A stretch of 49,706 nt of DNA from Verrucomicrobiota bacterium (GTDB lineage Bacteria > Verrucomicrobiota > Verrucomicrobiia > Limisphaerales > Fontisphaeraceae). Both the position numbers and the translations under genes were made by a program. The DNA lies in contig JBAXGN010000030.1 in NCBI GenBank assembly GCA_037139415.1, positions 1 to 49,706 on the forward strand, given 5' to 3'. Within the stretch, counting starts at the first letter, position 1. Each line of letters starts with the position of its first letter. Shown here piece after piece: positions 35,302 to 43,136 of the stretch. Below the pieces are notes generated by a model that saw only the letters and a list, made by a program, of their open reading frames with translations, was not told the DNA's origin and searched no databases.

Positions 35302-35709
35302 TTATCCCAGCCGGAAAGAAATCTTCTGGATCAACTTGCTGCCAAAACAGTGTTGCAACCGTTGGAGCATCTCGCGCCGGCGAAAGCGGATGATTTCCGC
35401 CATCCACACGTTGCTATCCACTTTGACGAACAGCGTGCCCTTGTTGAGTCCCACCGGTTGGGCGTGTGCCGTTACGGTGGGATCGAGCAGTTCATTCCAG
35501 GCGCGCAACACCTCGGTTTCCGCCTGGCGTTGTTCCAAGCGCAGCGTTTTGAAAATGCCGGGCATGACCTGGCCGATCGGCAGGGCCGTTTTGGCCCGCG
35601 CTTTTTCCTCCCGTTCCAAGTGCTGGCCGCGCCATTCCGCGAGCACTTGCTCGCGCGGCGAGGACTTGGGCGGTCCCAAGGCAGGGATGAAACGTGGGGG
35701 GAAATTCAT
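35302..35709 (-). CDS. DUF721 protein, DciA-like
   Basis: A 135-residue protein with the DUF721 pattern: a helical N-terminal half, then an alpha-beta half with GTLFVKVDSNVWMAEI and FRRREMLQRLQ. In bacteria without DnaC-type loaders, DUF721/DciA proteins help load the replicative helicase. Assignment is by family resemblance only. It starts 22 bp after the GH42 stop and is followed by DUF4381 in 26 bp, but the three need not share a function. Confidence 0.75.
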   Translation of the reverse strand: MNFPPRFIPALGPPKSSPREQVLAEWRGQHLEREEKARAKTALPIGQVMPGIFKTLRLEQRQAETEVLRAWNELLDPTVTAHAQPVGLNKGTLFVKVDSNVWMAEIIRFRRREMLQRLQHCFGSKLIQKISFRLG

Positions 35710-35731
35710 TCAAGTTTCAGCGTCGCCGGGT

Positions 35732-37825
35732 TCAGACCAAAACGCCTGAGCCAATCATCGGCGACCCCTCGGTCTCGACCACGCCCTCATCCAGCACCAA
35801 TACCCCATGCGGCGGCAAATCATAATTGCCCGTGAAGGTGCGGCCGCTTAAAAAATCATGCATCGGTTTGAAGAAACTGATGCGCACCGAGGCGTTTTGA
35901 TGGTTGAGCAGGAAATACAGTTTTTGATCGCCCTTTTGGCGCAGGCTTACCTCGACGGTGTCCGGCACCTTGAGCAAGGGCGATAGCGCACATAGCCCAC
36001 GCAGCCAGGAAACCAGGTCATAATAGAATGGCTGCCCGCTCACCGTGCCAAAGTACACGGCCCGGCCAAGGCCGAACTCGTTCATGGTCAACGCCGGTTT
36101 GCCCGCGTAAAAATCCTTGGCGTAGGTGGCCATCACCTGGCAGCCCATGGGCTCCAGGAGATCGCACCAGAGCCGCGCCGGATGCAGGTGGGTGGACGGA
36201 AACCCGCTCCGAAAGGACAGGTGGTTTTCCTCGTTGGGCGCGAGCGTGTCAAATTCCTGTATTTCCACGCCGAACACATCCTGGAGCCCATGCGGGTAGC
36301 AATTGTCGGGAGCGATGTGGTTCTCGTCCAACAAGGCGGTGTTGCACGTGGCCACCAGCGTGCCGCCGTTCTGCACATACTCGCGCAAGCGTTGCGCCTC
36401 CTGGCTGCTCAACAACGCCAGGGAGGGCGCAATCACCAGCCGATACTGGGATAAATCATCCTCCGGTCGCGCAAAATCCACCGCGATGTTACGGTCGTGC
36501 AGCGCGGAGTAAAACAACAGCAGATGTTCGCGCAGGTTGAAAAATTTATTGGGCTGGCGCGGTTGTTTCAGCGCCCATTCATTCGTATGGCTGTACAGGA
36601 TGCAGGCGTTGGCGACCACCTTGGTCCCGGCGAGCACAGGCCCCAACCGCTTCATCTCCGCGCCGATCTGGCTGATTTCCTTATAGACCCGGTTGGTGCC
36701 GCGCCCGTCATGCGTCAGGACTCCGCCATAAAACTGTTCCGAACCAATCCGCGGCTGTCGCCAATAAAAGTACAACACCCCGTCCGCGCCGCGCGAGACC
36801 ACCTGATACGTGAACAGCCGCACCACGCTGGGGCGGATCAGGGAATTGACATCCTGCCAGTTCACCTGGCCGGCCTTCTGCTCAATCGCCCAGAATCCCG
36901 AGTTGCCTCCCGGGATGCGGATGTCGCTCTTTTTGAGCGACCGGATCATATCAATATCGCAGGCATTCTCCGCCGCGCGGCTTTTGATGGTCGCATAGCT
37001 GTCCATCGCCACAAAATCGAGCGCCTCGGCCATGTAAAAATGGTCAAAGTGGCGGGTCATCGCGCGGATATTTGTGGTGACGGGCAGGTTGGGCGTCAAT
37101 TCACGCAGCAACTCCGCTTGCACCCGGACGAACGCCACCATGGTATCGCTGGAGAACCTCATCCAATCCAACATCAGCGCCGGATTATGCGTGGTGGGGG
37201 CCGCCATGGGCATGGGCATCTGATCCCAATCCGTGACCGTTTGCCCCCAAAAACTCAACCCCTGGCAGAGGTTAAGATTCTCGATGGTCTCGTATTTGGC
37301 CTTCAACCAGGCATGCCAATCCGTGCGGGTTTCCGGGTTGAAAGAAAATTCAGTGAAATGGCCGCCGATGCCGTTATCAATTTGCCAGGCAATCAAGGCG
37401 GGATGATTGCCCAAGGCCTTGGCCAGCTCGGTGACCATGCGCTTGGAATACGTCCAGAATACATCGCTGTTGAGGCAGGCGGCGTGGCGGGTGCCAGCGT
37501 GCAGGGTGAGCCCGCGTTCATCTATGGGCAGGATTTCCGGGTGTTTCTGGCTGAGCCAAAGGGGCGGGACGGCCGTGGGGGTTCCCAGCACTACTTGGAT
37601 GCCGTAGCGGTGCATCACCTCCATGACGCGCCGCAACCAGGCGAAATCAAACTTGCCATCCTCCGGCTCGGATAACCCCCAGGAAAACTCGCCCATGCGC
37701 ACCACGTTAATCCCGGCGGCAACCATCAGCTCCGCATCGCGTTCCCACCGCGATTCCGGCTGTTCTTTAGTGCCCGCATACGGGTACACCCAATGTTCCG
37801 GATGATAATCAGCGCCAAAATACAT
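35732..37825 (-). CDS. GH42 beta-galactosidase-like protein with the acid/base Glu replaced
   Basis: A 697-residue protein with the GH42 TIM barrel (YFGADYHPEHW at the start, NVVRMGEFSWG, then TPTAVPPLWL). The nucleophile Glu is present (E363, in IGSEQF). The acid/base site, normally the Glu of a DNE-Y/I-G or SNEYG word, reads IDNGIGGH, with Gly at 152 (codon GGC). Two base changes from Glu are needed, so a simple read error is less likely. A trimerisation domain and a beta domain follow. No signal peptide is visible. It may be inactive, slow, or use another residue as proton donor. Confidence 0.85.
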   Translation of the reverse strand: MYFGADYHPEHWVYPYAGTKEQPESRWERDAELMVAAGINVVRMGEFSWGLSEPEDGKFDFAWLRRVMEVMHRYGIQVVLGTPTAVPPLWLSQKHPEILPIDERGLTLHAGTRHAACLNSDVFWTYSKRMVTELAKALGNHPALIAWQIDNGIGGHFTEFSFNPETRTDWHAWLKAKYETIENLNLCQGLSFWGQTVTDWDQMPMPMAAPTTHNPALMLDWMRFSSDTMVAFVRVQAELLRELTPNLPVTTNIRAMTRHFDHFYMAEALDFVAMDSYATIKSRAAENACDIDMIRSLKKSDIRIPGGNSGFWAIEQKAGQVNWQDVNSLIRPSVVRLFTYQVVSRGADGVLYFYWRQPRIGSEQFYGGVLTHDGRGTNRVYKEISQIGAEMKRLGPVLAGTKVVANACILYSHTNEWALKQPRQPNKFFNLREHLLLFYSALHDRNIAVDFARPEDDLSQYRLVIAPSLALLSSQEAQRLREYVQNGGTLVATCNTALLDENHIAPDNCYPHGLQDVFGVEIQEFDTLAPNEENHLSFRSGFPSTHLHPARLWCDLLEPMGCQVMATYAKDFYAGKPALTMNEFGLGRAVYFGTVSGQPFYYDLVSWLRGLCALSPLLKVPDTVEVSLRQKGDQKLYFLLNHQNASVRISFFKPMHDFLSGRTFTGNYDLPPHGVLVLDEGVVETEGSPMIGSGVLV

Positions 37826-38718
37826 ACAGTTCGTCGCCCCTACAGGGCAATCACAGGTTAACTTCTTTTTGCTCCGAGTTCAAACCTTAATTTGACCTTC
37901 GTTGGTAAGCGGCAGGGCTGCCTCAAGCTCGGTTTGGTTCAAGCTGGAAGCGGCGGCTCGGGTGTCCCATGGCCGCCCAACCGCAAACGTAGGTGACGAG
38001 TCTCAAATATGGTGGCTCGGGAAATTTTGGAGTGCGGTGGCAACAGCCGGGGGAGAAAGGGGGGGATGGCGACACCGCTTTGGATTTGCGCCGTCCACTG
38101 AAGAGAACGCGGGTGTGCCTGTGGAGAAGCAAAGATGCCGGTGCGGAGGATTTTGACAGTGGGGAAATTCCCAGAGTTTCATACCCCCTCACCTCTTTCC
38201 TCTCCCTCGGGGAGAGGAGGTCTGTTCTGCGGCTGAGAGAGCAGATTGCGGGCTATTTGCAGGTCTTCGGCGTCCGGCGCAGAATCCGGAAACGGCGAGA
38301 GCGCACGAATGCCCCTTGGAATACCAACGCGCCGCGAGCGGCTTTCCCTCTCCCCAGCAACGGTGTTAGGGTGAGGGGGTACGGAACTCTCGAATTCGGA
38401 ATGCGGATTGCGGAATGCGGAATGGAGGTCCGACGACTATTAGGGCGGTAAATCATGGTTGGCGGGTTGAAATCCAAAACGGCGTCGCGGCCCCTTTGCC
38501 CCACCTTGCCGCCGTACTCCAAAAAATGCGGCTCCCGTGCTTCCTTGGGCACGGGCCAAAGTGAGGCTTCCCCGAACCAACGAATTTCGCTCTTTGCGAG
38601 TCGGGAGACTCGCGCTCCTATCCGTTGTGCCCGGCTCGATCAAGCTGCGTTGCGCACCGCTTTCATTTGTTTCACGCTTCAAGCTTGCACTGGAGCGAAA
38701 TTTCCCAAAACTAGCGAC
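37826..38718. other. Long gene-free region holding mosaic repeat copy 1
   Basis: No gene is supported over about 890 bp. The middle (37978-38531) is a mosaic repeat shared with the right end of the window. The right part (about 38560-38718) contains an arm-like word pair (GTCGGGAGACTCGCGCTCC) and leads into the GYF_2 gene start. A promoter for that gene must lie in the last about 150 bp but could not be pinned down. Confidence 0.6.
37978..38531. repeat. Mosaic intergenic repeat, copy 1
   Basis: Starts with CAACCGCAAACGTAGG and runs through TTTGGATTTGCGCCGTCCAC, a G/C hairpin (CCTCTCC...GGAGAGG around 38205-38220), GAATGCCCCTTGGAATACCA and ends with CCGCCGTACTCC. The same blocks, in the same order and roughly 85% identical by eye, form copy 2 at 49107-49681. 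It is non-coding and lies between operons. Confidence 0.8.
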
Positions 38719-39537
38719 ATGCAATGGTATTATTCCAGGAACGACACGCCGGTCGGGCCAGTGCCGGAAGATGAATTCCAAACCTTGGTGCGGAATGGCA
38801 CCATCACGCCGGATACACTGGTCTGGCGCGAGGATATGACGAGTTGGCAGCCGTTGCGCGCGACGCAGGCAACGCCGCCGGGCGAAACGATCAGCACCGC
38901 CAGCGCCACCACCGTCAAGTGCGTGGAGTGCGGCAACCAGGTCGCCCCGGAGGATGCGCTGCAATACCAGGGCTCCAGGGTGTGCGCCCGCTGCAAGCCG
39001 GTGTTTTTCCAGAAAATCAAGGAGGGCGCGGAAAACATCGGGGGGGCCGCCCTGTGGCGGTCGGGCAAGTACCTGGTGATGAAGAAAGGCGGCACCCTGC
39101 CGGATCGCTGCATCAAATGCAACGCCCCCGCCGAGGGCTATCAGCTCCGGCGCAAACTATCATGGCACAACCCGCTGTTATACGTGCTGATTTTTGTTTG
39201 CAACCCGCTGATTTATATTCTGGTAGCGGCGGTGGTCAGCAAGCGTGCCGTGGTGGGCGTTGGATTGTGTCCGGCACACCGGGAACGCCGCCGGAAACAG
39301 ATCACCATTAACCTCGGCCTTTGCGCCGCCGGCTTCTTTATGATTGGCGCGGGCATTGCCTTCAACAGTGTCGCGGTGGGCGTGCTCGGCGGGGTGGTGC
39401 TGCTTGGTTGCCTGATTTTCGCGGTCATCATTACCAACGTGGTGGCCGCCGGCAAAATTGACGACCAGTATGCGCGTATGCGCGGGGTATGCCCGGCCTA
39501 TTTGGAGTCGTTGGACAAGTGGATGGGTGGCGATTAA
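38719..39537 (+). CDS. GYF_2 (DUF4339) membrane protein with zinc ribbon
   Basis: A 272-residue protein. Residues 1-45 are a GYF_2 domain (QWYYSRNDTPVGPVP, then VWREDMTSWQPL), a peptide-binding module. A CxxC pair each side of about 70-95 (CVECGN, CARCK) and a second later (CIKCNA) suggest zinc ribbons. Three or four membrane helices follow (LLYVLIFVCNPLIYILVAA, then GFFMIGAGIAF and LLGCLIFAVIITNVVAAG). The ATG at 38719 (MQWYYS) begins the domain; the longer frame to the left lies in repeat DNA. The role is unknown. It precedes the RNA methyltransferase by 20 bp. Confidence 0.8.
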   Translation: MQWYYSRNDTPVGPVPEDEFQTLVRNGTITPDTLVWREDMTSWQPLRATQATPPGETISTASATTVKCVECGNQVAPEDALQYQGSRVCARCKPVFFQKIKEGAENIGGAALWRSGKYLVMKKGGTLPDRCIKCNAPAEGYQLRRKLSWHNPLLYVLIFVCNPLIYILVAAVVSKRAVVGVGLCPAHRERRRKQITINLGLCAAGFFMIGAGIAFNSVAVGVLGGVVLLGCLIFAVIITNVVAAGKIDDQYARMRGVCPAYLESLDKWMGGD

Positions 39538-39557
39538 CCCCTGCCAATACGTTTGCT

Positions 39558-40373
39558 ATGCTCCGCCTCCAGGTTGCCGATTCCTTCGAGCATCCCACGC
39601 TCGCGCCCTACCAGACGATGCGCGCCCAACGGGATCATCACCAACAGCGCATTTTTGTCGCCGAAGGGGAGAAGATTGTCCGCCGCCTGTTGGAAACGGA
39701 CATTGTGGTGCGCTCCGTGCTGTTGCCGCAGAAATGGCTGCCAGATATGCGTCCGCTGATTGAGGCCCGGCCCGAGGAAGTGGAAGTGTTCGTGATGGAA
39801 AAGGAAATTCTGGAAAAGCTGACCGGTTTTTCCATGTATCAGGGGTTGCTGGCGGTGGGGCGCATCCCCAACCCGGCGGACCTGGGCGAAATCCTGCGCA
39901 CCGCCCCGCGCCCGCTCTTCCTGGTGGCGGTGGATGGCCTGAGCAATTCGGAAAACATGGGGGCGCTGGTGCGCAACTGCACCGCCTTTGGCGCCCATGC
40001 GCTGCTTCTGGGGGAAACCTCCAGCCATCCCTATATGCGCCGCGCCGTGCGCAGTTCCATGGGTACCATTTTCCAGTTACCCGTGGTGGAGTGTTGCCGC
40101 CTGGAGCAAACCTTGCGCCAGTTACATGCCCAAGGAATCCGTATCGTCGCGGCGCATCCGCACACGGATCAGCGCACGCTTAGTCAGGCGAGTCTGGCCG
40201 GGGATGTTTGTGTGGTCTTCGGCAGCGAGGGCGACGGCATCTCACCAGAGGTGTTGGCAGTCTGCGATGAGACGGCGGTGGTACCCATGAGCAAGGGGGT
40301 GGATTCCTTGAACGTTGGCAGTGCCGCAGCGGTATTCTGCTACGAAGTCGCCCGGCAACGGGGTAAAGCGTGA
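39558..40373 (+). CDS. SpoU-family tRNA/rRNA 2'-O-methyltransferase
   Basis: A 271-residue SPOUT methyltransferase. An N-terminal substrate-binding domain (about 1-105, with RIFVAEGEKIVRRLL) precedes the knot domain. SpoU motif 1 is NSENMGALVRNCTAFG, motif 2 is VVFGSEGDGIS and motif 3 is VPMSKGVDSLNVGSAAAV. It methylates a ribose 2'-OH in tRNA or rRNA using SAM; the site cannot be read from sequence. The ATG at 39558 (MLRLQV) is chosen over an earlier in-frame ATG at 39489 that overlaps the previous gene. Its last 96 codons are repeated at 46233-46521 beyond the island, so its 3' end may have been delivered by that island. Confidence 0.88.
   Translation: MLRLQVADSFEHPTLAPYQTMRAQRDHHQQRIFVAEGEKIVRRLLETDIVVRSVLLPQKWLPDMRPLIEARPEEVEVFVMEKEILEKLTGFSMYQGLLAVGRIPNPADLGEILRTAPRPLFLVAVDGLSNSENMGALVRNCTAFGAHALLLGETSSHPYMRRAVRSSMGTIFQLPVVECCRLEQTLRQLHAQGIRIVAAHPHTDQRTLSQASLAGDVCVVFGSEGDGISPEVLAVCDETAVVPMSKGVDSLNVGSAAAVFCYEVARQRGKA
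40085..40373 (+). repeat. 289-bp direct repeat, left copy (3' end of the SpoU gene)
   Basis: This 3' end, from the GGTGGAGTG word to the TGA, matches 46233-46521 at all but about 10 of 289 positions. The copies are in the same orientation and exactly 6148 bp apart. Both keep the reading frame. The differences are scattered and partly synonymous, so the two look like alleles rather than a fresh copy. Confidence 0.9.
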
Positions 40374-40466
40374 TTTTCACCTCTGTGGAACGTGGTTCTG
40401 CTAGCGAGGAATGATGCCTGCGAAGTTAGGATACTTCCCTTGCTTTGTTTCCGTCCGTGGAGGAGG

Positions 40467-41126
40467 CTATGGTTTCACTTGGCTTCTTCCCGTTAAGAGG
40501 GCTGCGGTATTTGTGAGTTTCCTCTCCCGCGCCCGGTCATACGGAGTGCGACCTTGGCAGTCAGCAACCTCTGGACGCGCCCCATTGCTCAACAGTAGCC
40601 CGATCATTCCATCGAAACCGCGCGACGCGGCATTTGCTAAAGGGGTCCGTCCTCCCCGATTTGTGGTATTGACATCCGCTCCGCGCCGCAGGAGGTCTTC
40701 AGCAATAGCTATGCGCCCCCCGATCGCCGCTTGCAACAACGCAGTATTCCCATCCAAGTCCTGGCGGTCGAGGTGTGCACCACGTGCCAGAAGAAAATCA
40801 TAAACCTCCTTATGCCCCCAGAAGGCAGCCAGCATAAGAGCTGTTTGCCCGTGTTCGGTGCCTGCCTCCAAGTCCGCCCCGGCCAGCACAATTGCATGCG
40901 TTGACTCGAGGTCGCCACGCGCTGCGGCTATTACGACAAGCGGAACCCCGTTGGTATCCCGAACGTCGCAGTTGCGGCGAGAAACGAGTCTGCTGACAGA
41001 AGCGTGGTCCCCTGCCCACGCGGCAGCGACAAGGTTCCGCTCAGTTTGAATGTTCCACCACAAAACTCCAAGCGTGCCCAAGCTCACTGCTACCACAATT
41101 ATCAGAAGGATTTTTCGATACACCAT
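40467..41126 (-). CDS. Membrane-anchored ankyrin-repeat protein
   Basis: A 219-residue protein. An N-terminal membrane helix (LLIIVVAVSLGTLGVLWW, about 7-24) leads to five to six ankyrin repeats (from about 33: NLVAAAWAGDHASV, then DTNGVPLVVIAAARGDLES, HGQTALMLAAFWGHKEV, DGNTALLQAAIGGRIAI and GGRTPLANAASRGFDG). Ankyrin proteins bind other proteins. Some lie next to polymorphic toxins as immunity factors, which is a possible role here. It is the last leftward gene of the island, 35 bp after the small membrane protein. Confidence 0.82.
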   Translation of the reverse strand: MVYRKILLIIVVAVSLGTLGVLWWNIQTERNLVAAAWAGDHASVSRLVSRRNCDVRDTNGVPLVVIAAARGDLESTHAIVLAGADLEAGTEHGQTALMLAAFWGHKEVYDFLLARGAHLDRQDLDGNTALLQAAIGGRIAIAEDLLRRGADVNTTNRGGRTPLANAASRGFDGMIGLLLSNGARPEVADCQGRTPYDRARERKLTNTAALLTGRSQVKP

Positions 41127-41161
41127 TGTGCTTCTCCTTGCTCACCGCAGCCTATGGAATG

Positions 41162-41659
41162 TCAAAATAGAACACCATTGCCCGGCGTTTGTTCGAAACT
41201 GACAGGCATTGGCAATCCATTCAGGCGTTTGCTAAGTCCAGGGAATAATTTCGACACATTTGTGGCTTCGATCAGAGTTACTCGATAAACTTTCCCGTCA
41301 CGAACATCAATCGCCACCTCCAATTTACCGCCATCGTCCGACCGGTATTCACAAACGAAACCGTGTTGATATGGAATACCTACTCCACCCAACTTAACAC
41401 CATGGTTGCGAATGGTTTCTGCAAGCCCACGCATTCGCAAAAGTAGTGGTGGGGAAGTGTGTGTCAAGTCGTTGCGGGTTTGACGGACAAACTGGCAATC
41501 CTTCGTGATAAAAAAATCTTGTACCGCCTTTAACACTTGGTCCGACGCGGGGTACCGTTGAATTGATCGGTATTCCTGAGTGAAGAAACATACTACCCAA
41601 CTGATCACTAAGGCACACCCCACAAGCGCTAATTTGAAGAAGGTACTCCTCCGTTTCAT
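41162..41659 (-). CDS. Small membrane or lipoprotein, unrecognised
   Basis: A 165-residue protein I do not recognise. The N-terminus has a hydrophobic segment (FFKLALVGCALVISWVVCFF). LVGC could be a lipobox, but the hydrophobic run continues past it, so a membrane helix is at least as likely. The rest is alpha-beta with a basic N-terminal and a beta-hairpin part (VAIDVRDGKVYRVTLI). It lies 18 bp after the first mini-RHS gene on the same strand, the position expected for an immunity partner. Confidence 0.65.
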   Translation of the reverse strand: MKRRSTFFKLALVGCALVISWVVCFFTQEYRSIQRYPASDQVLKAVQDFFITKDCQFVRQTRNDLTHTSPPLLLRMRGLAETIRNHGVKLGGVGIPYQHGFVCEYRSDDGGKLEVAIDVRDGKVYRVTLIEATNVSKLFPGLSKRLNGLPMPVSFEQTPGNGVLF

Positions 41660-41677
41660 ACCCGATTAGTTATTGGC

Positions 41678-42496
41678 TTATTTGAAAACCTCTATTGGTT
41701 TCTGGAGAATAGACCCCTTTCCGGTTCCACCGCTTTCGGAATAAATAAGAGTAATGCGATGTTTACCTTCAAATGCGTTATCTGCATCTTCAGCCCTGAC
41801 CGCCCATGCAACAGACAACCGGTATTCCCATTTATCGCCTTCATCGACCAAATCTCTAATCATGTCGCCTGCAACGATTTTTAAATTCGTGATTTTCTCC
41901 ACTTGAGAAGGGCCATCAACTGTACCAGGGGCTTTCCATGCAAGCTGTTCGTTTAACATCCAAACACCACCTTTTTTTCTCTTATACCATGAGAAATCAG
42001 TTATTGTTTGAGATATTTTGAACTTATCCATGGTGTCCATAGCTACGCACTCCCGATTCACCACGTATTCAAACTTGTAGCCGACAGCCGTACGGGCTGG
42101 CCGTGTGACTTTTACTTGTTGAAAACTACCCCACCCAGAATTGGCAGTGTACACATAGTGCTCCGGGACCAATTGGTGCTTAAATCCCAAATCCCCAGGA
42201 AGAATGACATCATAATAGTCATCCCAAGTGTTGACCCTGCTAAGGTAGGTGCTGTCTGAAATTTCAGCCGTGCCTGAGTGCCTGATCTCTAAGGACAGAA
42301 TCCGCTCCCCAAAAGCATCAATCTCATTTACTGGTGAGTTCTGCGTGAATGCGTACAGGTTTAAACCGCCAGATTCTTCAATGGTATCCCTAGACAACCA
42401 TCGCCCCGTGCTGGGGCTGTACCACCGCATGGCTTGGGCTTCGGTAACGATGGTGCAAACAATCACAGTAAGCACGAACTTCAACGTGGCATTCAT
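41678..42496 (-). CDS. Secreted mini-RHS protein 1 (signal peptide, one RHS core, variable C-terminus)
   Basis: A 272-residue protein. A signal peptide (MNATLKFVLTVIVCTIVTEA, with cleavage after AQA at 22) is joined directly to a single RHS-associated core motif (MRWYSPSTGRWLSRD, then NLYAFTQNSPVNEIDAFG, residues 23-64). Full RHS proteins have thousands of residues of YD-repeat shell before this point; here the shell is missing. The last about 205 residues are beta-rich and unrecognised. In RHS proteins the region after this core is the variable toxin domain, so this one may be an effector. Its first 60 residues closely match those of mini-RHS protein 2. The C-terminal parts are unrelated. 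Confidence 0.75.
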   Translation of the reverse strand: MNATLKFVLTVIVCTIVTEAQAMRWYSPSTGRWLSRDTIEESGGLNLYAFTQNSPVNEIDAFGERILSLEIRHSGTAEISDSTYLSRVNTWDDYYDVILPGDLGFKHQLVPEHYVYTANSGWGSFQQVKVTRPARTAVGYKFEYVVNRECVAMDTMDKFKISQTITDFSWYKRKKGGVWMLNEQLAWKAPGTVDGPSQVEKITNLKIVAGDMIRDLVDEGDKWEYRLSVAWAVRAEDADNAFEGKHRITLIYSESGGTGKGSILQKPIEVFK

Positions 42497-42645
42497 AGGC
42501 TCTATTTCTTTATCATTAGGGCCTTTATCTCAAATCCGTCGGGCACGGTCAATGGCATTCGCGGAGAAACTGAAGAGTTGGCGGCTGGCGCTTCTAGTGG
42601 GCTTTGGCTTGGCACGGCAGGGATTATGTCAATAAGTGGTAGCGA
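42386..42645. repeat. Internal island direct repeat, left copy
   Basis: About 260 bp covering the 5' end of mini-RHS gene 1 and the remnant before it. It matches 43896-44158 (5' end of mini-RHS gene 2 and the 3' end of the transglutaminase-like gene) at roughly 80% by eye, with a 3-bp indel. Same orientation. This is the footprint of cassette duplication. Confidence 0.8.
42502..42640 (-). pseudogene. Remnant 3' end of the transglutaminase-like gene
   Basis: Reads leftward as a 45-codon open stretch (IIPAVPSQSP, then SVSPRMPLTVPDGFE, ending MIKK and a TAG) that closely matches the last about 45 residues of the 715-residue protein encoded at 44015-46162 (IIPAAPSQSP, SVSPRMPLTVPVGFE, MIKR). No upstream part of that gene is present here. 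It ends 5 bp before the mini-RHS 1 ATG. Confidence 0.85.
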
Positions 42646-42664
42646 CTTATCAAGGGCCGTCAAC

Positions 42665-43120
42665 CTATTTCCTATTTTCTTTTGTTAAATAGACGTCATC
42701 TCCGAACCCGTTTTCATTAACTCCATTTGAACCGTTCGACCAGACAACCACATCAAAACCCGCCTCCGTAAGCGCAGTCGGCCCGAATTTGGAAAGTAAG
42801 TTCGTCTTAAACTCAACATTGAAGCGACGCCCATATCCATCCGACAAAATTTTCTTGTCAATGATTTTAGGATCAAACCCAAGCGTTTGCGAATTATTTG
42901 ACAATAAAACCAACAAACCTTTTTGAAGATTGGTTTCTGTGGAATTTTGAAGCAACCGACCAATATTGGTATGGTTTTCGGACTCCAAAATACGCAGGGC
43001 GTGATAAATATTCTTGAGCCTGTTCTGCGTTTGTGCTTTCGGCGCCACAGTTGTTGGTGGTGAGCATGAAACAAGCCCAACAAACAACATAGAAACGAGG
43101 AATGACCGAAATCTCCACAT
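42665..43120 (-). CDS. Small lipoprotein with a pseudopilin-like C-terminus
   Basis: A 151-residue protein. The N-terminus is a lipoprotein signal with the lipobox LVSC (Cys 19). The C-terminal half has DGYGRRFNVEF, then VVVWSNGSNGVNENGFGDDV, which resembles the calcium-binding end of type II secretion pseudopilins (GspG-like). There is no pilin N-terminal helix, so it is not a pseudopilin itself. It starts 16 bp after the stop of mini-RHS gene 2 and is its likely immunity or export partner. Function is inferred only from position. Confidence 0.68.
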   Translation of the reverse strand: MWRFRSFLVSMLFVGLVSCSPPTTVAPKAQTQNRLKNIYHALRILESENHTNIGRLLQNSTETNLQKGLLVLLSNNSQTLGFDPKIIDKKILSDGYGRRFNVEFKTNLLSKFGPTALTEAGFDVVVWSNGSNGVNENGFGDDVYLTKENRK

Positions 43121-43136
43121 ATAATTCCAAAAGGAA

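Noticed and set aside
36497-37675. 392-codon plus-strand frame opposite the GH42 gene
   Set aside because: The GH42 barrel is clear on the other strand and the plus frame has no domain.
38455-38718. Longer N-terminal extension of the GYF_2 protein
   Set aside because: It would run through the mosaic repeat and hairpin DNA; the GYF_2 domain begins exactly at the ATG at 38719.
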